Source: Pelagibius sp. (GTDB lineage: Bacteria; Pseudomonadota; Alphaproteobacteria; Kiloniellales; Kiloniellaceae). Taken from it: a stretch of DNA of 64,000 nt. Both the position numbers and the translations under genes were made by a program. The stretch spans positions 33,171 to 97,170 of the forward strand of contig JANQMC010000002.1 in NCBI GenBank assembly GCA_028280305.1, written 5' to 3'. Below the pieces are notes generated by a model. The model was not told the DNA's origin. It saw only the letters and a list, made by a program, of their open reading frames with translations, and did not search any database. Numbering within the stretch: position 1 is the stretch's first letter; every line of letters starts with the position of its first letter. This document shows, piece after piece, positions 49,461 through 57,627 of the stretch.

Positions 49461-51341
49461 TTAGGGCAGGTACTCCGCAAGAAAAGCTTCAAAACTAAGT
49501 AGCGACCAAATAAACAGGCGGCGGTTGGTGGCGCCCTTCGTATGTTCTTCCACCAGCCGCGTTGTGGTGGCGCGGTCAAGATATTCATGGATGCGGGCGT
49601 TGTCGGAGAGGATCGAGCGGCGCACAAAGTCGATGCTTTCCCCCTTGAACCAGCTGGCATCGGGCGCGGAGAACCCTTGCTTGACTGCGTTTGCCGTACT
49701 TCGGGGCACGTAGCGTTCCATCACGTCACGCAAAATCTGTTTGCCGTCGGCAGATTTCTGGAAATACTTGCCCTTCCGCCCCAGCATCTCGTTCTCGTTT
49801 GTTCGAATCACGCCCTGCAAATTGTTTAGCTTGAGCGAAACAGGGCATTTCATGGCGAAGTCGACAAGATCGTTATCGAGAAAAGGCACTCGAGACTCCA
49901 GCCCATGAGCCATACTGATCTTATCTTCCACCACCAGAAGGCCGTGAAGGAAAGTCTTGGCTTCAAAGTAAAGCGAGTGGTTTATGTAGTCTTCCGCTGT
50001 CTCGAGTTTGTTTTCATGGAAATCGAAAACGTCTCTAAAGATATCCCTGGTCCAAACGTCATCCACATCTGGCCAGATTGGCGCGAAAAGCTTGGCGACC
50101 TCGACATTGGGGATTAGGCGATGCCAAAAACCGTAATACTGATCGATATAGTGCTCGAAGCCATCGCTCACAGCCGCTCGGTAGTAGCGCCAAGGGTATC
50201 CCCCAAACATCTCGTCACCACCAGCACCTGACAACACTACCTTGACATGGCGACTGGCGAGTTGCGCCGCGTAGAAGTTCGGATAGCTCTGGCCGACGCG
50301 CGGCTCCTCAAGGTGATGGGCAAGCGTGGGAAGCGCTCGCTCCATATCGCCGGAATTCAGCACGGTCTCATGATGCGTCGTGTGGAGGAAATCTGCAATG
50401 CAGCGCGCCGCTTCACGCTCATCAAAGGCAATTTCCATGCCCGACGCAGAGGCCAAATCAAAGCCACAGGTAAAGGTGTCGATATTGGGTCTGTTATGAG
50501 CAGCAACCGCTGTGATGGAACTTGAATCTATGCCGCCGCTTAGATAGCTGCCCAAGGCAACATCGGATACCAGTTGTCGGTTTACTGCTTGTCGGAACAG
50601 CCGATCAAGCTCTTCCCGGTACTCGGCGCGCGAAGCCTCGCGCACCGGTTCGCGAAAATGGAAATCCCAGTAGCGAACCAGTTCCAGTTCCGGATCGGAA
50701 CTGCTCACATCGACCGATGCATAGTGACCGGGTGGCAAGACCGAAACACCTTCAAAAAAGGTACTGTCGGTGAACAGGTTCTGAAAAGTGAAATACTCAA
50801 GCAGCGCCTTCTTATCGAGCCGACGCGCGAGATTGGGAATGGCGAGCACGGCCTTCTGCTCTGAGGCAAAAGCAAGGAGTCTGCCTTGCCGGCAATAGTA
50901 GAGCGGTTTGATGCCATAGCGGTCGCGTGCGAGCAGAAGCTGACGGGTCTGTCGATCCCAGAGTGCAAAGGCGAACATGCCGTTGAAGCGGCTCAGCGCC
51001 TGTGGTCCCCAATGGATCACGGAATTAAGCAGAACCTCACTATCCGTGCGCGAGTGAAAGACGTAACCGAGGGCCTGCAGTTCACCCCGCAACTCACGGA
51101 AATTGTAAATCATACCGTTGAAAACCAACACGTAACGGTCATCGGCGCTGTGCATGGGCTGACTAGCGGCATCAGAAAGGTCGATGACCGCTAGACGCCG
51201 GTGGGCGAGCCCGACATTACCCTCACGCCAGATGCCCTCGCCATCGGGCCCACGATGAGCGATCGCGGACGCCATAGCCTGAAGGACGCCCTGCTCCACT
51301 GGCGCGCCGCCAACGTTGATATACCCAGCCAGCCCACACAT
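49461..51341 (-). CDS. asnB: AsnB-type glutamine amidotransferase (copy 4)
   Basis: A 626-residue enzyme starting MCGLAGY, Cys2 present, with YLSGGIDSS in the ATP-pyrophosphatase domain. Glutaminase and synthetase parts both look complete. Fourth AsnB of the locus and, like the others, clearly diverged. It sits between a methyltransferase and an SDR gene in a tightly packed run. Confidence 0.9.
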   Translation of the reverse strand: MCGLAGYINVGGAPVEQGVLQAMASAIAHRGPDGEGIWREGNVGLAHRRLAVIDLSDAASQPMHSADDRYVLVFNGMIYNFRELRGELQALGYVFHSRTDSEVLLNSVIHWGPQALSRFNGMFAFALWDRQTRQLLLARDRYGIKPLYYCRQGRLLAFASEQKAVLAIPNLARRLDKKALLEYFTFQNLFTDSTFFEGVSVLPPGHYASVDVSSSDPELELVRYWDFHFREPVREASRAEYREELDRLFRQAVNRQLVSDVALGSYLSGGIDSSSITAVAAHNRPNIDTFTCGFDLASASGMEIAFDEREAARCIADFLHTTHHETVLNSGDMERALPTLAHHLEEPRVGQSYPNFYAAQLASRHVKVVLSGAGGDEMFGGYPWRYYRAAVSDGFEHYIDQYYGFWHRLIPNVEVAKLFAPIWPDVDDVWTRDIFRDVFDFHENKLETAEDYINHSLYFEAKTFLHGLLVVEDKISMAHGLESRVPFLDNDLVDFAMKCPVSLKLNNLQGVIRTNENEMLGRKGKYFQKSADGKQILRDVMERYVPRSTANAVKQGFSAPDASWFKGESIDFVRRSILSDNARIHEYLDRATTTRLVEEHTKGATNRRLFIWSLLSFEAFLAEYLP

Positions 51342-51364
51342 TTCGATACTTGTCCCGCCTCTTT

Positions 51365-52156
51365 TCAGGCTGGCTTGTGAGCTGTGAGATAGAGACCGTG
51401 GCGATGGTTGTTACCCTTGTAGTCGTAGCGGCGCACATCCTCAACGGCGAGACCTTCCAGCGCACCGAAAATCTCATATTCGCGGAAATGATGGAAATGT
51501 ACTGCGTCGGTAACGAGATCAGCGCGCTCGGTCCACACCAAAGTACTAAGGTAGAGGCGTCCGCCGGGGGTGAGGACACGACGGGCCTCTTCTATAGCAC
51601 GGCGCCAGTCGAGAATGTGGTCAAGGCTGGTGTTGAATAGTACGCCATCCAGACTGGCGTCCCTGAAAGGCAGGTATTCGCCAACCCCAATGAGACGAAA
51701 AGGCGCCTGGCGGCTGCAAAAGGGATCGAGACCGACATAATGAACGGTAGGGGGTAGCAGGCTAGCACCGATCTCCGGGTCGTCACAGCCAACATCGAGA
51801 AGAGATCCCTCAGCCCCCGCCAAAAGAGAACGCAGCCGATGCAAATGACGCTCGTAGTGAGTATCATCGCTCGGCGCGTTAATCTCACCCGACTGCTTGA
51901 TCGAAGCCAGCAGGAAGTACTGCATGAAGCTATCATCAGCATAATCAGCCAGCGGCACCACTAACCTATCGGTGAAATGCGGCTGGAGACGATGGGGCAG
52001 AAGAAGCTGCGCCTCACCGCGCTGAGGATAAAGATGCTCGCCATCTGAGAGGGCTGCGCCGCCATCGACGGGCGCTAGCTGCTTGCCGCTGTCGGGAGAG
52101 GTGAGCAGAGGAAGAACGTCACTTAACATAAGTGCGGAGGCATGGGGAGCCGCCAT
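51365..52156 (-). CDS. SAM-dependent methyltransferase with N-terminal zinc-ribbon-like segment
   Basis: About 263 residues. The SAM fold begins LLDVGCDDPEIG, followed by DGVLFNTSLDHI and RVLTPGGRLYL. The N-terminal 70 residues (VLPLLTSPDSGKQLAPVDGG and YPQRGEAQLLLP) look like the Trm112-type leader often found in such enzymes but lack cysteines. I chose the ATG at 52156 for its AGGCGAG ribosome site; ATG 52129 and GTG 52174 are alternatives. The longer frame overlaps the upstream SDR gene. Confidence 0.75.
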   Translation of the reverse strand: MAAPHASALMLSDVLPLLTSPDSGKQLAPVDGGAALSDGEHLYPQRGEAQLLLPHRLQPHFTDRLVVPLADYADDSFMQYFLLASIKQSGEINAPSDDTHYERHLHRLRSLLAGAEGSLLDVGCDDPEIGASLLPPTVHYVGLDPFCSRQAPFRLIGVGEYLPFRDASLDGVLFNTSLDHILDWRRAIEEARRVLTPGGRLYLSTLVWTERADLVTDAVHFHHFREYEIFGALEGLAVEDVRRYDYKGNNHRHGLYLTAHKPA

Positions 52157-52209
52157 TAGCTCGCCTGCACTCACTTGGTGCGTATCACACACAAGCTGGG
52201 GAAATACAC

Positions 52210-53211
52210 TCAAGCGCTGGCCCTCTGCGCTTGGCGCCGCACCGCCAATTCCTGCTTGTGCTGGCCACGCCATTCAATCAACGCCCTCAGTCCGTCATCA
52301 AGACCGACACGGGCGGCAAACCCGATCTCCTCGCTTGCCCGCTTCGGGCAGCCGATTCGATTGCGCACCAGGGTAACAAGGCTGCGCTCCTGATAGTTGA
52401 TTGGTTGGTTAGAACCGGTAAGCATAAGAAGCTTCTCAGCAAGTTCCTTGAGCGACGTGCGCTTGCCCGTTCCGACATTGTAGAAGCGATCAACGCTGTC
52501 GGCCTTCATGGCACAGACGTTGGCCCGCGCACAATCCTCTACTGCAACGAAGTCGAAGGCCTCGCTGCCATCACCGAAAACTGTTGGCGCGTCACCATTA
52601 TCGATGGCATCCAGCATCTTCATGATCACGGCGATATAGGCGCCGTGATAGTCCTGGCGCGGCCCGTACACATTCATGTAGCGCAAGCCCACGTAATCAA
52701 GGCCATAGCGGTGATGGAAGGAGCGGATCATCGCCTCACCAGCAATCTTGGTCGCGCCGTAGAAATTCTTGTTGTTGAATGGATGATCCTCATTCATCGG
52801 CTCCTCCACCGCATCGCCATAGACCGAGGCGGAGGAAGAATAGATAAGACGCGCCACATTTTGCTGAGCGCAGGCCTCCATAACGTTGAAGGCACCCCCC
52901 ACATTGACGTTGAAAGCGGCGCGGGGAAACTCATGACATTGCAATAGCCAAAGGGCGGCAAAATGAAACACGCCGTCGGCCCCCTTAAGCGCCGCGTCGA
53001 GAATGTCAGTCTGGCAGATATCGCCTCCAGCCTCATAGATGCGCACCCGAGGGTCCTTCAGCGCTGCTTCGAGGTTCTCCAGTGATCCGCGGGTGAAATT
53101 GTCATAAATGACGATCTCGCCAACGTCTTCCTTTGTCAGCTGATCGACGGTATGCGAACCGATAAGCCCTGCACCGCCAATCACTACTAACTTCTTCCCT
53201 CTGATATCCAA
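52210..53211 (-). CDS. NAD-dependent sugar epimerase/dehydratase (extended SDR)
   Basis: A 333-residue SDR with VVIGGAGLIGSHTV, active site YGATK and RYMNVYGPRQD. The unusual FHFAALWLLQCHEFP motif is shared by a subgroup found in O-antigen loci. The only start I find is a TTG, so expression may be weak or the start misjudged. By context it modifies a UDP-linked amino sugar. Confidence 0.82.
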   Translation of the reverse strand: MDIRGKKLVVIGGAGLIGSHTVDQLTKEDVGEIVIYDNFTRGSLENLEAALKDPRVRIYEAGGDICQTDILDAALKGADGVFHFAALWLLQCHEFPRAAFNVNVGGAFNVMEACAQQNVARLIYSSSASVYGDAVEEPMNEDHPFNNKNFYGATKIAGEAMIRSFHHRYGLDYVGLRYMNVYGPRQDYHGAYIAVIMKMLDAIDNGDAPTVFGDGSEAFDFVAVEDCARANVCAMKADSVDRFYNVGTGKRTSLKELAEKLLMLTGSNQPINYQERSLVTLVRNRIGCPKRASEEIGFAARVGLDDGLRALIEWRGQHKQELAVRRQAQRASA

Positions 53212-53243
53212 CGTCCGTTTCCTTGTTTTCGATGGTGGGACCC

Positions 53244-54374
53244 TTAGGCCGCCGCCCGCACCGCGTCTGTGATCATCGCAATCTGGTCTCTGTCCAGATA
53301 GGGATGCATGGGTAGGCTGAGGACCTGGGTCGCCAGCCGATCCGCGACTGGCACGCCGCCGGGCACTGTCGGATGCATGGCGTAGCCGGTTTGGCGGTTC
53401 AGCGGAATCGGGTAATAAACCGCCGTCGGCACGCCCTTGGCTTTGCAGGCCGCGGCCAGGGCGTCCCGATCGCGGACCAGCAGGGTGTATTGCGCCCAGG
53501 CCGAGGTGCAGCCCTCGTTTACACGCGGCGCCGTCACTGTGTTCACACCTTGCAGGGCGGCGGCGTAACGCGCAGCCACCGTCTGGCGGGCGGCTAGTTC
53601 GTCTTCAAAAATTGCAAGCTTTTCGATCAGTATGGCCGCCTGGAGAGTGTCGAGGCGGGAGTTCAGGCCGATCCGCACGTTGTCGTACTTGTCGCCGCCC
53701 TTGCCGTGGAAGCGCAGGCTGCGCAGCAGATCCGCCTTGACGGAGTCCTCTGTGAACACCGCGCCGCCGTCGCCGTAGCAGCCCAACGGCTTGGCCGGAA
53801 AAAAGCTGGTCGTCGTGTAGTCCGCCAAAGCACCGATCCGTCGACTCTTATAGGCAGCACCGAAGCTTTGGGCGGCGTCGTCCACCAGGGTCATGCCTTC
53901 GCGTGTGCAGATATCCCGGATGGCATCGTAGTCGGCCGGATGGCCGAACAGATCGACGGCGATGACCATGCGCGGGGTCAGGCCCAGGCGCCTGGCTTCC
54001 AAGATGCCGGCCTCCAGGCTTGCCGGGTCCATGTTGAAGTTGTCCTCACCCACGTCGACAAACAGGGGCGTGGCACCGGTCGGCGGCACCACCTCGGCCG
54101 TGGCGACGAAGGTGAAGGCGGGCACGAAGACGGCTTCATCCGGCCCCACGCCTTCGGCCATCATCACCAGTTGCAAGGCGTCAGTGCCGTTGGCGCAGGT
54201 TACACAATGGGCGGCATTGCAGAAGGCAGCCAGTTGCCCCTCCAGTTCCGCCACTTCGGGGCCCAGGATATAGGCGCCATGGACCAGCACCCGCCCGATG
54301 GCTTGGTCGAGCCGCGTACCCAGGCGGCGTTGCTGAGCGGCCAGATCGATGAAGGCAATGGAAGTATCGCTCAT
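53244..54374 (-). CDS. wbpE: WbpE-like DegT/DnrJ PLP aminotransferase
   Basis: A 376-residue PLP enzyme; the Schiff-base lysine is Lys195 in FFPAKPLG and VDDAAQS supplies the ring-binding Asp. In the WbpB-WbpE pair it aminates C3 of UDP-3-keto-GlcNAcA. It lies between wbpD (ATGA overlap) and an SDR gene, so the pathway order B-D-E is kept. Confidence 0.9.
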   Translation of the reverse strand: MSDTSIAFIDLAAQQRRLGTRLDQAIGRVLVHGAYILGPEVAELEGQLAAFCNAAHCVTCANGTDALQLVMMAEGVGPDEAVFVPAFTFVATAEVVPPTGATPLFVDVGEDNFNMDPASLEAGILEARRLGLTPRMVIAVDLFGHPADYDAIRDICTREGMTLVDDAAQSFGAAYKSRRIGALADYTTTSFFPAKPLGCYGDGGAVFTEDSVKADLLRSLRFHGKGGDKYDNVRIGLNSRLDTLQAAILIEKLAIFEDELAARQTVAARYAAALQGVNTVTAPRVNEGCTSAWAQYTLLVRDRDALAAACKAKGVPTAVYYPIPLNRQTGYAMHPTVPGGVPVADRLATQVLSLPMHPYLDRDQIAMITDAVRAAA

Positions 54375-54946
54375 CCAGAAATCTCTTCCAGAGTCTCGGG
54401 GCCGGTCAACCGATAGCGACTGCCGTCTATGGAGCAGACCAGTTCATCGCCCAGGCGATCGCCGGCTTTGCTCATCCAGCCGATCCGTCTGGCGGGCAAC
54501 CCCGCCATGAGAGCAAAGGCCGGAACATCCCTGGTCACCACGGCACCCGCCGCGACAAAGCAATAAGCGCCCAGCCTGTTGCCACAAACAATCGTCGCAT
54601 TGGCGCCGATTGTTGCCCCCCGCTCCACGGTTGTGGGCTTGTATTCGCTCTTGCGCTCGATCTCGGCGCGCGGATTGATGACGTTGGTGAACACACAGGA
54701 CGGGCCGCAGAACACACCGTCTTCCAAGACTATGTCATCGTAAATCGAAACATTGTTCTGGACCTTGACTCGGTTGCCGAGGGTCACCCTGTTTCCAACG
54801 AACACGTTCTGCCCCAGTGAACAGTTTTCGCCAATAACGGCGCCGCCGCAAACGTGAACCCAGTGCCAAACACGGCTGCCGGGTCCGATACGGGCTCCTT
54901 CGTCGACAATCGCGGTTGGGTGGATACTGACTTCTGGTAATCCCAT
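54371..54946 (-). CDS. wbpD: WbpD-like left-handed beta-helix N-acetyltransferase
   Basis: About 191 residues of hexapeptide repeats ([36 protein letters not shown] nearby) with a loop ending [15 protein letters not shown] that is typical of WbpD. It acetylates the 3-amino group made by WbpE. The frame can start 32 codons earlier, right after the wbpB stop, but the family length of about 192 favours the ATG at 54946. Confidence 0.88.
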   Translation of the reverse strand: MGLPEVSIHPTAIVDEGARIGPGSRVWHWVHVCGGAVIGENCSLGQNVFVGNRVTLGNRVKVQNNVSIYDDIVLEDGVFCGPSCVFTNVINPRAEIERKSEYKPTTVERGATIGANATIVCGNRLGAYCFVAAGAVVTRDVPAFALMAGLPARRIGWMSKAGDRLGDELVCSIDGSRYRLTGPETLEEISG

Positions 54947-55042
54947 CACGCGTTCAAGTTCTTCAAAACGAACAATGCTCTTCCATGCCAATAGGTGGCT
55001 CGGCCACGACGCGACAAGACGCGCATCCCTGTATCCTTGCAT

Positions 55043-55981
55043 TCATTCAGCGGCCTGCCGGGTCATCGGATGCTGCTCGCCACGCCCCAGTTCGACGTCG
55101 GCTGTGCGCATGGCCGACACCATCTCTATCGACGGGCGTACATCTTCCAGGCCGAAGCCATCGCCGGCAACGATCGCCTCGTAGCTCGCCGTGTGAAGAT
55201 CGGTGAAGCCATCTGAAAACTCCACGTTCTCACCATCGACGGTAACCGCGCGATAGGTTGACCGGCCACTGTCAATGCCGGCAGGCAGGTCATTGCGGTC
55301 GACGGAGAGGAACCAGCGGATATCGGCTTTCTCGCACTGCAGAAAACCGGACATCTGGCGCTCATTCCTCAGATGAAGAGCGCTATCGGTGACGGTGCCG
55401 AAAACGAAGTTGAGCATGTCGAAGAAATGCACACCGATGTTGGTGCCAACACCCCCGGATTTTTTGTCATCGCCTTTCCAGGATTGGTGGTACCAGCGCC
55501 CTCGCGAAGCCACATAAGAGAGATCCACCGAGTGGCGCCGGTCGGACCCCTGCACCTTTTGTTTCAGGGCAATAATCGCAGGATGAAGGCGCAATTGGAG
55601 GATGGTGTTGATCCGACGCCCGGTGCTGGCTTCGATTTCGGCCAGCCCGTCGACATTCCACGGATTAAGCACCAGCGGCTTCTCGCAGATGGCGTCGCTG
55701 TCAGAGCGCAGGGCAAAACGCACATGGGCATCATGCAGGTAGTTGGGTGAGCAGACGCTTACATAGTCGATGCACTCGCCGCTGCGGCGCTGCTTATCGA
55801 TATAGCGGTCAAAGCGCTCGAACTCGGTGAAAAAGTGGGCATCTGGAAAATGGCTGTCCATGATGCCGACAGAATCATTGGGATCAACCGCAGCTTTCAG
55901 CGTGCCGTCCACGGCGCGCATGGCTTTCATATGACGGGGCGCGACATAGCCGGCGGCACCGATAAGTGCAAAGTTGGTCAC
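55043..55981 (-). CDS. wbpB: WbpB-like Gfo/Idh/MocA dehydrogenase
   Basis: A 312-residue oxidoreductase: FALIGAAGYVAPRHMKAM at the N terminus, DPNDSVGIMDS, and CEKPL in the active site are close to WbpB, which oxidises C3 of UDP-GlcNAcA with NAD recycled through 2-oxoglutarate. The start is a GTG. It is the first biosynthetic gene after the leader hairpin and ops-like element. Confidence 0.9.
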   Translation of the reverse strand: MTNFALIGAAGYVAPRHMKAMRAVDGTLKAAVDPNDSVGIMDSHFPDAHFFTEFERFDRYIDKQRRSGECIDYVSVCSPNYLHDAHVRFALRSDSDAICEKPLVLNPWNVDGLAEIEASTGRRINTILQLRLHPAIIALKQKVQGSDRRHSVDLSYVASRGRWYHQSWKGDDKKSGGVGTNIGVHFFDMLNFVFGTVTDSALHLRNERQMSGFLQCEKADIRWFLSVDRNDLPAGIDSGRSTYRAVTVDGENVEFSDGFTDLHTASYEAIVAGDGFGLEDVRPSIEMVSAMRTADVELGRGEQHPMTRQAAE

Positions 55982-56025
55982 TAGGGGAACAATCCTTTTT
56001 CCGCACTTCAGATCACTTAGCCCAA

Positions 56026-56034
56026 GCTACCGCA
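56026..56034 (-). promoter_or_regulatory. ops-like element in the polysaccharide leader
   Basis: On the minus strand TGCGGTAGC differs from the ops core GGCGGTAGC by one base. It sits 45 bp before wbpB and about 70 bp after the NusG/RfaH-like gene, directly 3' of a strong hairpin. RfaH-type proteins are recruited by ops, so this is the expected place for loading an antiterminator. Confidence 0.5.
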
Positions 56035-56065
56035 CTCCGGGTGACGGCGGATTCGCCTCCCGGAG
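56035..56065 (-). terminator. Nested leader hairpin before the ops-like element
   Basis: Minus strand: outer stem CTCCGGG/CCCGGAG, inner stem GGCG-AATC-CGCC. It is stable and GC-rich with no U-run after it, so it may be a pause or Rho-linked attenuation hairpin rather than a classical terminator. It lies between the antiterminator gene and wbpB. Confidence 0.5.
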
Positions 56066-56100
56066 CTGCAATTCCTTTTCGTCAGCCGGCGCCACGCCCT

Positions 56101-56616
56101 TCAGGCGGCAGCCAGGGCCTCCGGATCAAACAGGGTGCGCACCTTGCGCCCCAGAAAGTCGATGAGGACGATCGCGCGCTCGCTCGCCGTCAAGCCCTCG
56201 TAGAGTCCGAGAAAGCTCTCGAACGCGCCCTCGGTAACGCGCACCTTGTCGCCGCTCTTCAGATGGCGCTGCGGCTCGAGACGGACGCAACCATCCTCGC
56301 CTTCGCGATCGCGCAGCGCCTGGATCACGGCATGAGGCACCGCGACGGGCTTATCCGCCGCGGCAACCAGCCGGGCAACGCCAAGGGTCGAATTGATGCA
56401 GTGCCATCCCTGGCGGCCAGCGTCGACGGCGACGAAGAGATAGCCGGAAAAAATCGGACGTTCCACCCTTTCCGTCTTGCGCGCGTGGCGGCGCAAGCAG
56501 GTATACTTGGGCAGGTAAACACCATAGCCCTGACGGCGCAGGTTGAAAGCGGCCTTGTTTTCCTGGCCAGGTTTGGTCTGCACCGCGTGCCAGCGGATGT
56601 CGTCGCCCCTCGTCAT
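56101..56616 (-). CDS. NusG-paralogue antiterminator (RfaH/UpxY-like)
   Basis: 171 residues. N-terminal NGN domain (WHAVQTKPGQENKAAFNL and PIFSGYLFV) and C-terminal KOW region (LKSGDKVRVTEGAFESFLG). Such specialised NusG proteins let RNA polymerase transcribe long polysaccharide operons, here about 35 kb of co-directional genes. It overlaps the upstream regulator by ATGA. Confidence 0.88.
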   Translation of the reverse strand: MTRGDDIRWHAVQTKPGQENKAAFNLRRQGYGVYLPKYTCLRRHARKTERVERPIFSGYLFVAVDAGRQGWHCINSTLGVARLVAAADKPVAVPHAVIQALRDREGEDGCVRLEPQRHLKSGDKVRVTEGAFESFLGLYEGLTASERAIVLIDFLGRKVRTLFDPEALAAA

Positions 56617-57272
56617 ACTTCATCGCCGCTCTGTCTGGGTCTCGCGATGGCCTGGGCGAGAAGATGTGGCACCAGCACCCTGTCAGCCCCAAGCTCGGCC
56701 ACCGCGACGTCATATGCCTTCTGGGCATCCGCGATATCCGTGATTAACGCGCCGTCGAAAGGTTCGGTCACGGCGCCGATTCTCGGCACCAGCGGCAGGG
56801 ACGCGAAGCTCTCCTGCCCAGCGGCACCCTCATCGACCACCGCCACCACGCGCAGCGGATGGTGCAGCGCACAGACCAACGCGATCTCAGCCATGTCGCT
56901 CCGCCCAACCAGGATCAGCGACTTCCAGCCATTGGCCGCCGCCTCGCCCAGCTTCTGCTCGCAAGAGGCGCGCGCTTGACGGAAGAAGTCGAAGGAATAG
57001 AGCAGATAGCTGGCTGTAAGACGCGATTTCTCGGCAAAACCCTTTGGGGTCAGATAATAGGCGTAACGCCGTTTTGGCACCTGTTGGACTTTGATCAGTC
57101 CCTTGTTGACGCAGCGTTTGAGGTAGGCATTGACCAGGCCGACGGCGATGCCGAGATCGGCGGCGATACGTCGCTGGGTTACGGCGCGGTCGCCTTCGAC
57201 GGCGTTAAGCACACCCAGTGTTATGCTCGCCGTCGTCTGCCGCTGCTCTTCCGAGATGTCAGAACTCGCCAT
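56613..57272 (-). CDS. Winged-helix EPS-associated regulator (MarR_EPS type)
   Basis: 219 residues. The N-terminal winged helix (RRIAADLGIAVGLVNAYLKR as recognition region) is followed by YAYYLTPKGFAEK and a Rossmann-like C-terminal half (SLILVGRSDMAEIAL). This matches the MarR-like regulators that accompany NusG-type antiterminators at EPS loci. The ATG at 57272 has AGGGGA 5 bases before it. Two tandem TTCAC-N3-GTGAA-type sites in its own promoter suggest autoregulation. Confidence 0.82.
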   Translation of the reverse strand: MASSDISEEQRQTTASITLGVLNAVEGDRAVTQRRIAADLGIAVGLVNAYLKRCVNKGLIKVQQVPKRRYAYYLTPKGFAEKSRLTASYLLYSFDFFRQARASCEQKLGEAAANGWKSLILVGRSDMAEIALVCALHHPLRVVAVVDEGAAGQESFASLPLVPRIGAVTEPFDGALITDIADAQKAYDVAVAELGADRVLVPHLLAQAIARPRQSGDEV

Positions 57273-57341
57273 GTTTTCCCCTGGACCCAACTGGAGGATG
57301 GCCCCTTGCCGCCATCTCAAAGGTTGAGCTACCACACCGAC

Positions 57342-57371
57342 CGTATAGTTTGTTCACGGCATGAATGTCAA
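57342..57371 (-). promoter_or_regulatory. Likely sigma-70 promoter of the polysaccharide operon
   Basis: On the minus strand TTGACA (57371-57366) and TATACG (57347-57342) are 18 bp apart, about 70 bp before the regulator ATG. The spacer contains one operator dyad, and a second abuts the -35 box. The -35 is perfect and the -10 matches at four of six bases. Confidence 0.6.
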
Positions 57372-57393
57372 AGACTTTGTTCACGGCGTGAAT
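57349..57393. repeat. Two tandem operator-like dyads
   Basis: TTTGTTCACGGCATGAAT (57349-57366) and TTTGTTCACGGCGTGAAT (57376-57393) differ at one base and start 27 bp apart. Each contains an inverted repeat, TTCAC-GGC-GTGAA being perfect in the second. Their overlap with the -35/-10 region argues for repression by the adjacent winged-helix protein. Confidence 0.65.
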
Positions 57394-57441
57394 ATTAAAA
57401 AATGCCCCTGTCGAGCGAAAATATGTAGAAGCCATAATGGC

Positions 57442-57621
57442 TTAACCTGAAAGAGGGTTTGAGCCCACCCCTGCCGTCCTGATCACGCCGTGTAGCCGCT
57501 CGCAAATCCGGGCCGCAAAAAGGGTGACCTGTTCCGGGCTCAAGTTCTGGACCGGCAACACGCGGTAAATCCGATGTTCCAAAGCCAGAGGCCGCTGATG
57601 GGACCAACTCCTCGGCGGCAC
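57442..57621 (-). CDS. Possible small protein or remnant, 59 residues
   Basis: A GTG-initiated frame just after the wbpA stop, in the same frame, reading ... LALEHRIYRVLPVQNL, then SPEQVTLFAARICERLHG. The composition and third-position GC look protein-coding. I recognise no family. It could be a real short gene or the C-terminal remnant of a lost one. No strong ribosome site. Confidence 0.35.
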   Translation of the reverse strand: MPPRSWSHQRPLALEHRIYRVLPVQNLSPEQVTLFAARICERLHGVIRTAGVGSNPLSG

Positions 57622-57627
57622 AGCGGC

